A stretch of DNA of 6,473 nucleotides from contig JAUZPH010000213.1 of the NCBI GenBank assembly GCA_030706065.1, positions 1-6,473 on the forward strand, in the 5' to 3' direction. How positions within the stretch are numbered: position 1 is the first letter of the stretch; each line of letters starts with the position of its first letter. Below are positions 1 to 5,789 of the stretch, piece after piece. The notes beneath the pieces were generated by a model. That model was not told where the DNA came from. It did no database searches and saw nothing but the letters and a program-made list of their open reading frames with translations. This DNA is from Bacillota bacterium (GTDB lineage Bacteria; Bacillota; Clostridia; Clostridiales; Clostridiaceae). The translations under genes and the position numbers were made by a program.

Positions 1-2
1 GA

Positions 3-94
3 TGCGGAAATTTAAACCTTAAGTATTCGACTGAGAAAATATCGAATCTTCACCGATTTTTCGAAGGCGATAGATTAAAATATAAATTTCCGCA
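3..94 (-). promoter_or_regulatory. Structured leader-like element closed by a 12-bp stem
   Basis: A perfect 12-bp inverted repeat, TGCGGAAATTTA at 3-14 and its complement at 83-94, encloses two smaller helices. One is ATTCGA (25-30) with TCGAAT (42-47). The other is AATCT (45-49) with AGATT (72-76), continued inward by a CGCC/GGTG-type pairing. The two share three bases, so they may alternate or the junction may be slightly shifted. The shape is a closing stem with a two-branch junction, as in many riboswitches or leader RNAs. It begins about 30 nt after the start site expected from the promoter at 130-158 on the minus strand. I do not recognise it as a known riboswitch class. It could also be a small mobile palindrome, and the window edge hides what follows. 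Confidence 0.35.
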
Positions 95-129
95 GCTATA
101 TGTCTTCCAACTCATTTTTTCTTTTCATA

Positions 130-158
130 ATTGTACTACGCAGCGTGTCTATTAACAA
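130..158 (-). promoter_or_regulatory. Sigma-A-like promoter firing out of the window
   Basis: On the minus strand a -35 box TTGTTA (153-158) is followed by exactly 17 nt and a -10 box TACAAT (130-135), each close to the TTGACA/TATAAT consensus. It lies just after the xylanase terminator and just before the structured element at 3-94. This fits the start of a new transcription unit whose coding part is outside the window. The start site would be near position 123. Confidence 0.5.
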
Positions 159-181
159 GGTGAATACTGTCGAAATTCATA

Positions 182-221
182 AATATAAAATATTAAAGAG
201 CAAGGTGACATCCTTGCTCTT
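182..221 (-). terminator. Intrinsic terminator of the xylanase transcript
   Basis: A perfect 10-bp stem, AAGAGCAAGG (196-205) with CCTTGCTCTT (212-221), has a 6-nt loop. On the minus strand it is followed by a U-rich run (TTTAATATTTTATATTT) interrupted by A residues. It sits about 90 nt after the xylanase stop codon, in the right orientation to end that transcript. Confidence 0.65.
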
Positions 222-310
222 AATCCTTAACGCTGGGAAACACTTAAATTTTGCATCACCAGGGCGTCAGGAAATAGCCTAAAGCCATTCCCCCTTTTAT
301 GTTTTATTTT

Positions 311-1543
311 CTATAAGGTAATTACCTCTATGTTATCGTTCTTGTCCAGCTTAAAGCTGACCTTTTTATCTTCCAGGGTTACATCATAATCTCCCAGGAA
401 GCCTGTAAAGGTCACCTCTCCTACTTCGTTGGTTACAGCCTTTACAGCTTCTGTCCACCAATCCTTCTTTATTAAATTTAGAAGCTGATCGTAAGCAGGT
501 TTACTGGAACTGTCCTTACGGATTAACCCTCCAGGTGCACCGAGCCATCTTCCATCTGCAAAGTTCCACCAGGTAATGGATTCAACCAGCGGATGAGCGA
601 AAAGTGTCTTGTAATGGGTTATAATTTCTCTGGCTTGTCTATCTTCCCCTTCAGGAGTACTTGGCCATTCATCTACAACGTAGTCATTTAGATCCTCTAT
701 ATGAGGCGGCATAATCTTGCCGGACACTATTGTGTTCTCCGTAAAATGAATGGGTAAGTTAAAGTGAGAGTAACGTTCCAGAACCTCCAGGGTCTTCTCA
801 ACACCCCAATAACCCTGATGCATATGTGACTGTATCCCAATTGCATCAATAGGAATTCCTGCCTCCAGGCAGCCTTCAATTAAAATTTCATAGGATATTG
901 AGGTATTGAAGTCGTTTATCAGCAGGGTTGCTCCCGGATTTGCCTTCTTTGCAGCATCAAACATCTCCCGTACTATTCCGATACGGCCTAAATCCTTACA
1001 TAAACGGGTTATGCCATTATCGTACTTATCAAAAATAGGCATTATTACAACTTCATTTATTACATCCCACATATCAATTATACCTTTAAACTCGGTGACA
1101 TCTCGCTCAATACGTTTAATCTGAGCCTCTAATATTTCCTTATTATTCATTTCCAGGAGCCAGGGTGCTGTTTGTGTATGCCAGCAAAGGGGATGGCCCT
1201 TAAGGGTAACACCTTTTGATATCAGCCACTCTGATGCCTTCATCGTTTCCCTGGTAATGGGTTGTCCCTTCTTTGGTTCAAACCTGTTCCAATAAAAGGA
1301 CATGGTACCATAGTTAAAAATATCAAAAAACTTCTCAAAGAAAATTTCCGCCTTTGCCTTTTCTGCACCTTCCAGTATACCGTTAGCTAGAGGCAGACAT
1401 TCAAAAATAGAGGCTCCAAACAGGAATTTATGTTTTGTCTGTTCAATAAGCACCTCTTTATTTCTAATTGGTGCTCCATTCTTTGTTACAAGTTTCAGTG
1501 TTTTTTCCGCTGTACGGTGTTTGTAGTTACTGTTAACACTCAT
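311..1543 (-). CDS. Glycoside hydrolase family 10 endo-1,4-beta-xylanase, atypical and without signal peptide
   Basis: This 410-residue protein is a GH10 (beta/alpha)8 retaining hydrolase expected to cut beta-1,4 bonds in xylan or xylo-oligosaccharides. An N-terminal beta segment (about 14-43, ending HKFLFGASIF) leads into the barrel. Visible family motifs are NYGTMSFYWNRFEP (77-90), the substrate-binding stretch KGHPLCWHTQTAPW (115-128), the acid/base Glu164 in WDVINE, QSHMHQG (238-244), the nucleophile Glu269 in HFTEN, and WWNFAD (325-330). A C-terminal beta-rich tail (about 371-410, GEVTFTGFLGDYDV) follows the barrel. The nucleophile context HFTEN differs from the common TELD/TEMD, which suggests a divergent subgroup. 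There is no signal peptide, dockerin or carbohydrate-binding module, so the enzyme is predicted to be cytoplasmic and to act on imported oligosaccharides. The ATG start has GGGAG about 10 nt upstream. The gene is last in the minus-strand series and seems to have its own promoter at 1611-1639. Confidence 0.9.
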   Translation of the reverse strand: MSVNSNYKHRTAEKTLKLVTKNGAPIRNKEVLIEQTKHKFLFGASIFECLPLANGILEGAEKAKAEIFFEKFFDIFNYGTMSFYWNRFEPKKGQPITRETMKASEWLISKGVTLKGHPLCWHTQTAPWLLEMNNKEILEAQIKRIERDVTEFKGIIDMWDVINEVVIMPIFDKYDNGITRLCKDLGRIGIVREMFDAAKKANPGATLLINDFNTSISYEILIEGCLEAGIPIDAIGIQSHMHQGYWGVEKTLEVLERYSHFNLPIHFTENTIVSGKIMPPHIEDLNDYVVDEWPSTPEGEDRQAREIITHYKTLFAHPLVESITWWNFADGRWLGAPGGLIRKDSSSKPAYDQLLNLIKKDWWTEAVKAVTNEVGEVTFTGFLGDYDVTLEDKKVSFKLDKNDNIEVITL

Positions 1544-1568
1544 TTGCTTTCTACTCCCATCCTTTAAG

Positions 1569-1603
1569 CTTCTCAGAAGTTATTATTGAGAATTTATTTT
1601 CTC
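1569..1603. repeat. Two short inverted repeats in the xylanase 5' untranslated region
   Basis: GAGAA-N6-TTCTC lies at 1588-1603 and CTTCT-N-AGAAG at 1569-1579. Both lie between the putative promoter at 1611-1639 and the xylanase start. The first overlaps the expected transcription start site, where a repressor operator would be plausible. The arms are only five bases long in an AT-rich spacer, so chance is not excluded. I do not see a clear catabolite-repression (cre) box. Confidence 0.3.
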
Positions 1604-1610
1604 TAAGTAT

Positions 1611-1639
1611 AGTCTAAGACGGATTGTTTTCCTTGTCAA
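1611..1639 (-). promoter_or_regulatory. Sigma-A-like promoter for the xylanase gene
   Basis: On the minus strand a consensus -35 box TTGACA (1634-1639) is followed by 17 nt and a -10 box TAGACT (1611-1616, 4 of 6 consensus positions). It overlaps the last codons and stop of the DUF5317-like gene. It would give the xylanase its own leader of about 60 nt, independent of read-through from the kinase genes. The -35 and spacing are strong and the -10 is moderate. Confidence 0.45.
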
Positions 1640-2192
1640 CGATTACAGTGCATCCTATTTCCTGATTTATCTGTTTTATTATACTGAAAGTAATAATAAA
1701 AACAAAGAGTCTGATAAATATATCTCCCACACTCATAATGCAGTAACCTAAATCAAATATATCTGACAGAAACTTCAGATCGGTTGATGCAGTACCCAGG
1801 GTATGAATATCCTTCAAATTTCCTGAAACCCACGTGTCTGCATATCCCGTCAAGTATGATAATGTGGGAAAAACCGGCATTTTACCGTTGTTTGCAGATA
1901 TGACTATATCATTAAGAAAACCGCCTGTAAGTATACATCCGGAGCCGATAATTGCACTTATATACTGCCTGTACTTCAGCGCCAGAATTAAAAACAAACA
2001 AAGAAAAGGCTTTTCCATATTGCCAGTGTATTTTAAAACACTGTAGTTTCCTTTGAATAATTCTACCTGCAGTACTATATAGATTACTTCAAAGGATATA
2101 ATAAAATATATTGGCCATGCTTTAAATAATGGAGACAGCTTGTACCTCTTCAGTTTTGCCGCCAGCATGGAAAGCAAAATGGTTTCTATCAC
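1614..2192 (-). CDS. DUF5317-like integral membrane protein
   Basis: This 192-residue hydrophobic protein has about four to five membrane segments (roughly 25-45, 62-80, 78-98 and 150-173, plus a hydrophobic N-terminus). It shows the pattern I associate with the DUF5317 family: an ANNGKMPVFP motif (100-109), a His130 followed by LKFLSDIF (139-146), and SVGDIFIRL (154-162) entering the last helix. The family has no established biochemical function that I know of, so none is assigned. The start is GTG, chosen because GAGGTG lies 7 nt upstream. The gene follows the histidine kinase by 52 nt on the same strand and is probably co-transcribed with it. The family assignment rests on motif recall without alignment. 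Confidence 0.7.
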   Translation of the reverse strand: MIETILLSMLAAKLKRYKLSPLFKAWPIYFIISFEVIYIVLQVELFKGNYSVLKYTGNMEKPFLCLFLILALKYRQYISAIIGSGCILTGGFLNDIVISANNGKMPVFPTLSYLTGYADTWVSGNLKDIHTLGTASTDLKFLSDIFDLGYCIMSVGDIFIRLFVFIITFSIIKQINQEIGCTVIVDKENNPS

Positions 2193-2244
2193 AAGTTTTC
2201 ACCTCACCTGTTACAAAGTCTTCCTTGTTTCTGCTGCAGGAAAG

Positions 2245-4101
2245 CTATGTGTAGATATCTGAAAACTCTATATTGATTCTCTCAATATTGGCTTCAAAAA
2301 TGCTTGAACCATCATAGCTGTTTGCTTCTTCTACATGTTCAACAGGCAATAATATTTCAAATTCGGTTCCCTTTCCCTCTTCACTTCTTACTGTTATTTT
2401 ACCATTATGCATTTCCACAAAAGACTTTACCAGATAAAGTCCAATTCCGCTTCCTTCATATTTCCGTGAAAGGGATCTGTTAGCCTGTCCAAATCTCTGA
2501 AAAATGATTTCCAGGCTCTCTTCAGAAATACCTTCACCGTTATCTTTCACGCTGATAAGCAACTCTGAGCCCTTATCAGTGAAGTTAACCTCAATCCTTC
2601 CTCCTCTTTGTGAATATTTAAAGGCATTTGATAAAAGATTCAGCATTATTCTCTCTATTTTGTCAGCATCAAATGCAGTAATTTTCTCTTCCACATCGGT
2701 ATCAAATATGAGTTCTATATCCTTGCTCTTTACATATGTTGCTACAGATTGGGTTATATCCTCAATTACGGTCACAATATTGCCGTTTCTTCTGTCAAGC
2801 TTCATAAAGCCTGAATCATATTTAGTTATATCCAGGAGATTATTTACCAGCCTTATCATCCTGAAACAGTTTTGCTTCATGGTTTTCAGATATTCATTAC
2901 ATTTATTCATGTTCTTCCCATTATAAGAATCCAAATATACGCCTATTGCCTGAATGGCAACGTAGATAATATTTATCGGTGTTTTAATTTCATGAGACAT
3001 ATTAATAAAGAACTCAGTGATCAGTGCATTAAACTCCCTGGATTCATTCAGCAATTTCAGATTCTTCTCAGCATCATTTTTTAAAGTTTCCAATTGTTTT
3101 TCCGTAGTTATATCCAGCAGGAAAGTTAGAACTGCAGATTGTCCCTCATAGACAAAAAATGATGAGGTACTGCGTACTGTAATTGGCTTTCCGGAGGCAT
3201 TTATTATGGTTTCCTCATGAATCACCTTTGAAAGCTTTGAACTGATAATTTCCGCATATCTTTCATTTTGTTTTTCCATTACATCTTCCGCATAAAAATC
3301 GCTTATCTTTTTTTCATTCAATATAATCTTTTCCTCATATCCCAGTAGTTTTGCAGCACTTTCATTTACATAAATAAATTTATTATCTTTATGTACAAGG
3401 ATTGCATTTTGGGAGTTTTCAAAAAGTATGTCAAAGCATACGTTATTCTTTAACAGGAGATCTTCAATATTCTTTCTCTGATTGCTCTGCTCCTGAAGTT
3501 CATTGTTTAATAAATTCAATTCGTTCTCTTTTGCCTTGTTATTCGCATTCTCCAAATCTACATAGTAGCCAAGAATCCATGCTACTAAAACAAATACACC
3601 GGCTAAAATCAGGTCGTTCTCAAAGTACGAATTAATGTTGTTAATATTTGGTCCATAGGCTAAGTCAATCCCCCATATGATTGCCGTAGAGACCAGCGCT
3701 GAAAATACACCGTATCTTAGACCGTACTGAATGATTGTCGCAATGATTACAAGTAAGAATATATACTTAAATTCACTATCATAAGCATGAGCAAAGCATA
3801 TGGGCAGGGCTATAACCGCATTATAGAACAGTATTTCCAATAAGCCTAAAACTGTATTGTTGAGCCACTTTCGTATTATATAAATATTTACCAGCAGCCA
3901 AACAACATAAATGGTTATAACAATTGCCAATGCAAATATTACGGCCTTTACATCTATACTTCCATATTGGTTCTGCAAATTAGTCCAATAGTGAGGAAAG
4001 CTTTGATACACAATTACACATGCGAATAACATTATTAAATTTTTTAAAACCAAAAGTATTGAGTTTGTGCTTTCACTTATAAAATTCTTATTCACTTCCA
4101 T
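2245..4101 (-). CDS. Membrane-bound PAS-HisKA sensor histidine kinase
   Basis: This 618-residue kinase has an N-terminal block of six predicted membrane helices (about 14-33, 51-76, 83-104, 112-128, 131-150, 163-183). A polar, probably coiled-coil linker (about 184-215) and a PAS domain (about 217-331, with FENSQNAILVHKDNKFIYVNESA and a DITTEKQ exit) follow. The HisKA domain has the phospho-acceptor His370 in MSHEIKTP. The HATPase_c domain has its N box around 488-497 (NLLSNAFKYS), DNGEG (520-524), FQRFGQ and GSGIGLYL (550-557). All catalytic motifs are intact. A 30-residue tail ending IEFSDIYT follows the ATPase. The ATG has a strong GGAGG site 7 nt upstream. This is a classical HisKA kinase and not the GHKL/HPK10 type of AgrC, yet it lies directly behind agrD. 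No response regulator is present in the window. Whether it senses the peptide is unknown. Confidence 0.93.
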   Translation of the reverse strand: MEVNKNFISESTNSILLVLKNLIMLFACVIVYQSFPHYWTNLQNQYGSIDVKAVIFALAIVITIYVVWLLVNIYIIRKWLNNTVLGLLEILFYNAVIALPICFAHAYDSEFKYIFLLVIIATIIQYGLRYGVFSALVSTAIIWGIDLAYGPNINNINSYFENDLILAGVFVLVAWILGYYVDLENANNKAKENELNLLNNELQEQSNQRKNIEDLLLKNNVCFDILFENSQNAILVHKDNKFIYVNESAAKLLGYEEKIILNEKKISDFYAEDVMEKQNERYAEIISSKLSKVIHEETIINASGKPITVRSTSSFFVYEGQSAVLTFLLDITTEKQLETLKNDAEKNLKLLNESREFNALITEFFINMSHEIKTPINIIYVAIQAIGVYLDSYNGKNMNKCNEYLKTMKQNCFRMIRLVNNLLDITKYDSGFMKLDRRNGNIVTVIEDITQSVATYVKSKDIELIFDTDVEEKITAFDADKIERIMLNLLSNAFKYSQRGGRIEVNFTDKGSELLISVKDNGEGISEESLEIIFQRFGQANRSLSRKYEGSGIGLYLVKSFVEMHNGKITVRSEEGKGTEFEILLPVEHVEEANSYDGSSIFEANIERINIEFSDIYT

Positions 4102-4119
4102 TTATGCTCCTCCGTAAAG

Positions 4120-4166
4120 GAACAAAGATTATAAGTTTTTTGTAAGAAAAACTTATAATCTTGTTC
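4120..4166 (-). repeat. Long perfect hairpin between agrD and the kinase gene
   Basis: AAGATTATAAGTTTTT (4125-4140) and its exact complement (4147-4162) form a 16-bp stem with a 6-nt loop. The stem is extended by four more pairs (4120-4123 with 4163-4166) past a single bulged A at 4124. No U-tract follows on either strand, so a simple intrinsic terminator is unlikely. In the mRNA it ends a few bases before the GGAGG of the kinase gene without covering it. Plausible roles are an RNase barrier or processing site that separates agrD from kinase expression, or a protein-binding palindrome. Confidence 0.75.
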
Positions 4167-4215
4167 TCTCTACTTTACTTTCGTTCATCATAATAATAAT
4201 TTGCCAAATACTATT

Positions 4216-4356
4216 CTAGCTTTGTTTTCTTAAGATCGCCGGCTCTTCTGGCTGGTAAAAGAAGAAGAAACATGCGGACGCAGAAGTTGCCAGTGCTATT
4301 AATGTACATAAACTAGCTGTAATACCAAGAAGTAATCTTCCAAATTTACTTTTCAC
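4216..4356 (-). CDS. agrD: AgrD-like cyclic lactone autoinducer prepeptide
   Basis: This 46-residue gene starts with GTG 8 nt after a perfect AGGAGG and lies 24 nt behind agrB. Its layout matches AgrD precursors: a basic, amphipathic/hydrophobic leader (MKSKFGRLLLG, then a hydrophobic stretch to about residue 24), a small-residue run TSASA (24-28), the ring cysteine Cys29, and an acidic proline-containing C-terminal recognition segment YQPEEP (34-39) ending in RKQS. By comparison with Listeria (ACFMFV-YEPK) and clostridial AgrD peptides as I recall them, AgrB should cut after Phe33 and close a thiolactone between Cys29 and Phe33. That gives a ring of Cys plus four Phe. The N-terminal trimming site is not predictable here, perhaps within TSASA. 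The gene is short and starts with GTG, so automatic callers may skip it. Confidence 0.92.
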   Translation of the reverse strand: MKSKFGRLLLGITASLCTLIALATSASACFFFFYQPEEPAILRKQS

Positions 4357-4364
4357 ATTAATTA

Positions 4365-4370
4365 CCTCCT
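4365..4370 (-). promoter_or_regulatory. Ribosome binding site that fixes the agrD start
   Basis: A perfect AGGAGG lies 8 nt before the GTG codon at 4354-4356. The ATG that overlaps this GTG is followed at once by TGA, so GTG is the only usable start. The site sits between the agrB stop and agrD. Confidence 0.85.
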
Positions 4371-4380
4371 TATGTATTTT

Positions 4381-5022
4381 TCAAAATTTTAGAATATGGT
4401 CGACCTTATTTAAAACTTTGATACCAAAACCTATTAATGTAACGGACTGCCATAACGCGGCCAGGGCTATGCAATAAGAAGCCTTTAAAAAGTACAAATT
4501 ACCGGAAGCTTTGAATGAAAGCAGCGTTACAATAATAATAATACTGAATAACCCTATCACTATCCTGGAAGCATGGTTAAGCCTGGACCTCATATCAGGA
4601 CTTATAATAGGCTTATTTTCGCTATCCACCGGTGCCAGTTTCACCGTTATCAAAGATGCTGTAAAAATACACAATATAGCTGAAATTACACCAAAAATGA
4701 AACTCTGTCTGCAAAGTATATGCTTGATCAATAAACTTACAGCTGTTGAAACTGTGACTCCCACCACAATACATCGTCCCGGAGAAGAGGCATGGGCACC
4801 ACCGGAATATTTTCTTAAAACACTGACAGCAATAGAAAACAAAAGTACTTCATACACTAACCCAAATATCATTCCGGCAATAACTGTCCACAGGATTGAC
4901 CCTATTATCTGCAGTAAGCCAACAGCTCCATATACTATTATTTTTTCACTGTTCTCATCAGCTTTTAAAACCAATCTGGCCTGCTTCCCTATGACCGCTG
5001 CAATTCTTTCAGTTAGATACAC
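4381..5022 (-). CDS. agrB: AgrB-like membrane peptidase processing the AgrD peptide
   Basis: AgrB is a membrane cysteine endopeptidase that removes the C-terminal part of AgrD and forms the thiolactone. With the start chosen here the protein has 213 residues, mostly hydrophobic with several membrane helices. It carries the family signature RKYSGGAHA..PGRC, with catalytic His77 and Cys84, the same numbers and spacing as in Staphylococcus aureus AgrB. The conserved APVDSENKPI segment follows in the middle of the protein. Two GTG starts are possible. The one at 5022 has AAGG 8 nt upstream and gives the matching numbering, so it is preferred over the one at 5031 (216 residues). The gene overlaps the 3' end of the preceding membrane protein gene, which implies translational coupling, and precedes agrD by 24 nt. 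Confidence 0.93.
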   Translation of the reverse strand: MYLTERIAAVIGKQARLVLKADENSEKIIVYGAVGLLQIIGSILWTVIAGMIFGLVYEVLLFSIAVSVLRKYSGGAHASSPGRCIVVGVTVSTAVSLLIKHILCRQSFIFGVISAILCIFTASLITVKLAPVDSENKPIISPDMRSRLNHASRIVIGLFSIIIIVTLLSFKASGNLYFLKASYCIALAALWQSVTLIGFGIKVLNKVDHILKF

Positions 5023-5476
5023 CTTTTGCACCTTCTCTTTTTGTCATTAATGAGCGTATCATCAGAGTCAATAATATAAGAAACAAAATTGACGGGAATT
5101 CCAATATACATTTCATAAAGGAATTCTTAAAGGCATTATCTACATTAATTCTAAGAATGTTGAGCAATACCAAATCGCATAATTCTCCAACCATAAGCAT
5201 GAATGTCGATATCACAACACCATATATCGATTTTATCAGCGGCACTCCGATAATGATTAATTCACAGACCATAAACACAGAAGATATTACCGTATTTATT
5301 CCCATATGTATGGGCAAAAACCTTACAAGGTATGTAATTAGAGCCAGAAGTATGCTGCTGATTAAAAACTTGCTCCTAGATATATTTTGCTTGAAAATTT
5401 CACATACTGTCCAAATTAGGACAAATGACTCCGGTAAACCAATTATAAAAAATTCTATCCATGTAAGTTTCAACAT
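5009..5476 (-). CDS. Small membrane protein resembling a kinase-less AgrC sensor domain
   Basis: This 155-residue protein is almost entirely membrane: about five helices (6-28, 37-55, 60-82, 83-108, 122-143), then a short basic tail. The pattern near the N-terminus, IEFF..GLPESF, then VRFLP followed by GINTVI (about 50-64), resembles the membrane sensor half of clostridial AgrC proteins as I recall them. The GHKL kinase half is absent and no frameshifted remnant follows, because agrB begins inside its last codons. I prefer the ATG at 5476, which has AAGGGG 9 nt upstream, over the ATG at 5494, which has no ribosome site. As first gene of the cassette it may be a peptide receptor subunit, a transporter or an AgrB helper. 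This is inference, and a plain hypothetical membrane protein is the safe reading. Confidence 0.75.
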   Translation of the reverse strand: MLKLTWIEFFIIGLPESFVLIWTVCEIFKQNISRSKFLISSILLALITYLVRFLPIHMGINTVISSVFMVCELIIIGVPLIKSIYGVVISTFMLMVGELCDLVLLNILRINVDNAFKNSFMKCILEFPSILFLILLTLMIRSLMTKREGAKGVSN

Positions 5477-5505
5477 AAATCTTTTCCCCTTCATCTTAAT
5501 TTTGA

Positions 5506-5521
5506 ATGACAGTTATGACAG
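5506..5521. repeat. Short tandem direct repeat in the cassette leader
   Basis: ATGACAG occurs twice (5506-5512 and 5515-5521), separated by TT, giving a 9-bp period. It lies 30-45 nt upstream of the first gene of the cassette and downstream of the sigma-H-like promoter. Direct repeats with this period can be regulator sites. Two 7-bp copies in an AT-rich leader are weak evidence. Confidence 0.3.
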
Positions 5522-5580
5522 ATAAAATGAAGAAAGTATTTTCTACATTGTTTTTTTATTATTAATATCCATATTATGTA

Positions 5581-5609
5581 ATATTCCACATAAAAGCTTA
5601 TATTCCTTC
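5581..5609 (-). promoter_or_regulatory. Sigma-H (Spo0H)-type promoter of the agr-like cassette
   Basis: On the minus strand GAAGGAATA (5601-5609) is followed by 11 nt and GTGGAATAT (5581-5589). This fits every position of the Bacillus subtilis sigma-H consensus as I recall it: RNAGGAWWW, spacer 11-12, RNNGAATWW. It faces the cassette and leaves a leader of about 100 nt. Sigma-H governs transition to stationary phase and early sporulation, a sensible time to switch on peptide signalling. The match is by eye, in an AT-rich region. Confidence 0.6.
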
Positions 5610-5757
5610 TTATACAATCACAATTTAGTTAGCAATATGCGACACACTTTACTATATTTTCCTACCGCAAGATAACTTTACACAGCGTTTTTTTGTGATA
5701 AGAATTAAACAAAACGGATTATTTCCCCGATCAACTATTCCGGGATCAGCTCATTAT

Positions 5758-5789
5758 AAAAAAAAAATCCAGGGACAGTTTGTCCCTGG
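5758..5789 (-). terminator. Intrinsic terminator of the alcohol dehydrogenase transcript
   Basis: CCAGGGACA (5769-5777) and TGTCCCTGG (5781-5789) form a perfect 9-bp GC-rich stem with a 3-nt loop. On the minus strand it is followed by one A and ten consecutive U residues (5758-5767). It lies about 75 nt after the dehydrogenase stop and separates that gene from the agr-like cassette. Confidence 0.92.

Larger units (their letters stand above)
1..310. other. Non-coding region downstream of the xylanase gene
   Basis: No convincing gene lies here. Read on the minus strand it holds, in order, about 90 nt of xylanase 3' untranslated sequence, an intrinsic terminator (182-221), a sigma-A-like promoter (130-158) and a folded leader-like element (3-94). 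The only sizeable open frame is a 60-codon plus-strand one at 100-282. It has no ribosome binding site and overlaps the promoter and terminator, so it is not called. The next gene probably begins outside the window on the minus strand. Confidence 0.6.

Noticed and set aside
31..36. CTGAGA resembling part of a TPP riboswitch
   Set aside because: The partner motifs of the TPP aptamer are missing, and the strand is opposite to the apparent leader.
100..282. Plus-strand 60-codon open frame
   Set aside because: It has no ribosome site or recognisable domain, and it overlaps a minus-strand promoter and terminator.
222..310. GTCAGGA near 266-272 resembling the 3' part of a cobalamin riboswitch
   Set aside because: The rest of the aptamer, including the GCCACTG-type box, is absent; the segment looks like plain 3' untranslated sequence.
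4120..4166. Long hairpin as an intrinsic terminator between agrD and the kinase
   Set aside because: No run of U residues follows the stem on either strand.
4153..4191. 12-codon minus-strand open frame between agrD and the kinase
   Set aside because: It has no ribosome site upstream and runs into the long hairpin; there is no evidence that it is translated.
4511..5050. Plus-strand 179-codon open frame opposite agrB
   Set aside because: It is antisense to a gene with clear AgrB catalytic motifs, and its translation looks like no known family.
5506..5521. LytTR/AgrA-type binding boxes (ACAGTTATG, ACAGATAAA)
   Set aside because: AgrA boxes are paired about 12 nt apart; here the units are contiguous and only one resembles the consensus.
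5701..5740. Possible sigma-A promoter TTGATC...TTTAAT for the cassette
   Set aside because: The 19-nt spacing and weak boxes are inferior to the sigma-H-type match closer to the genes.
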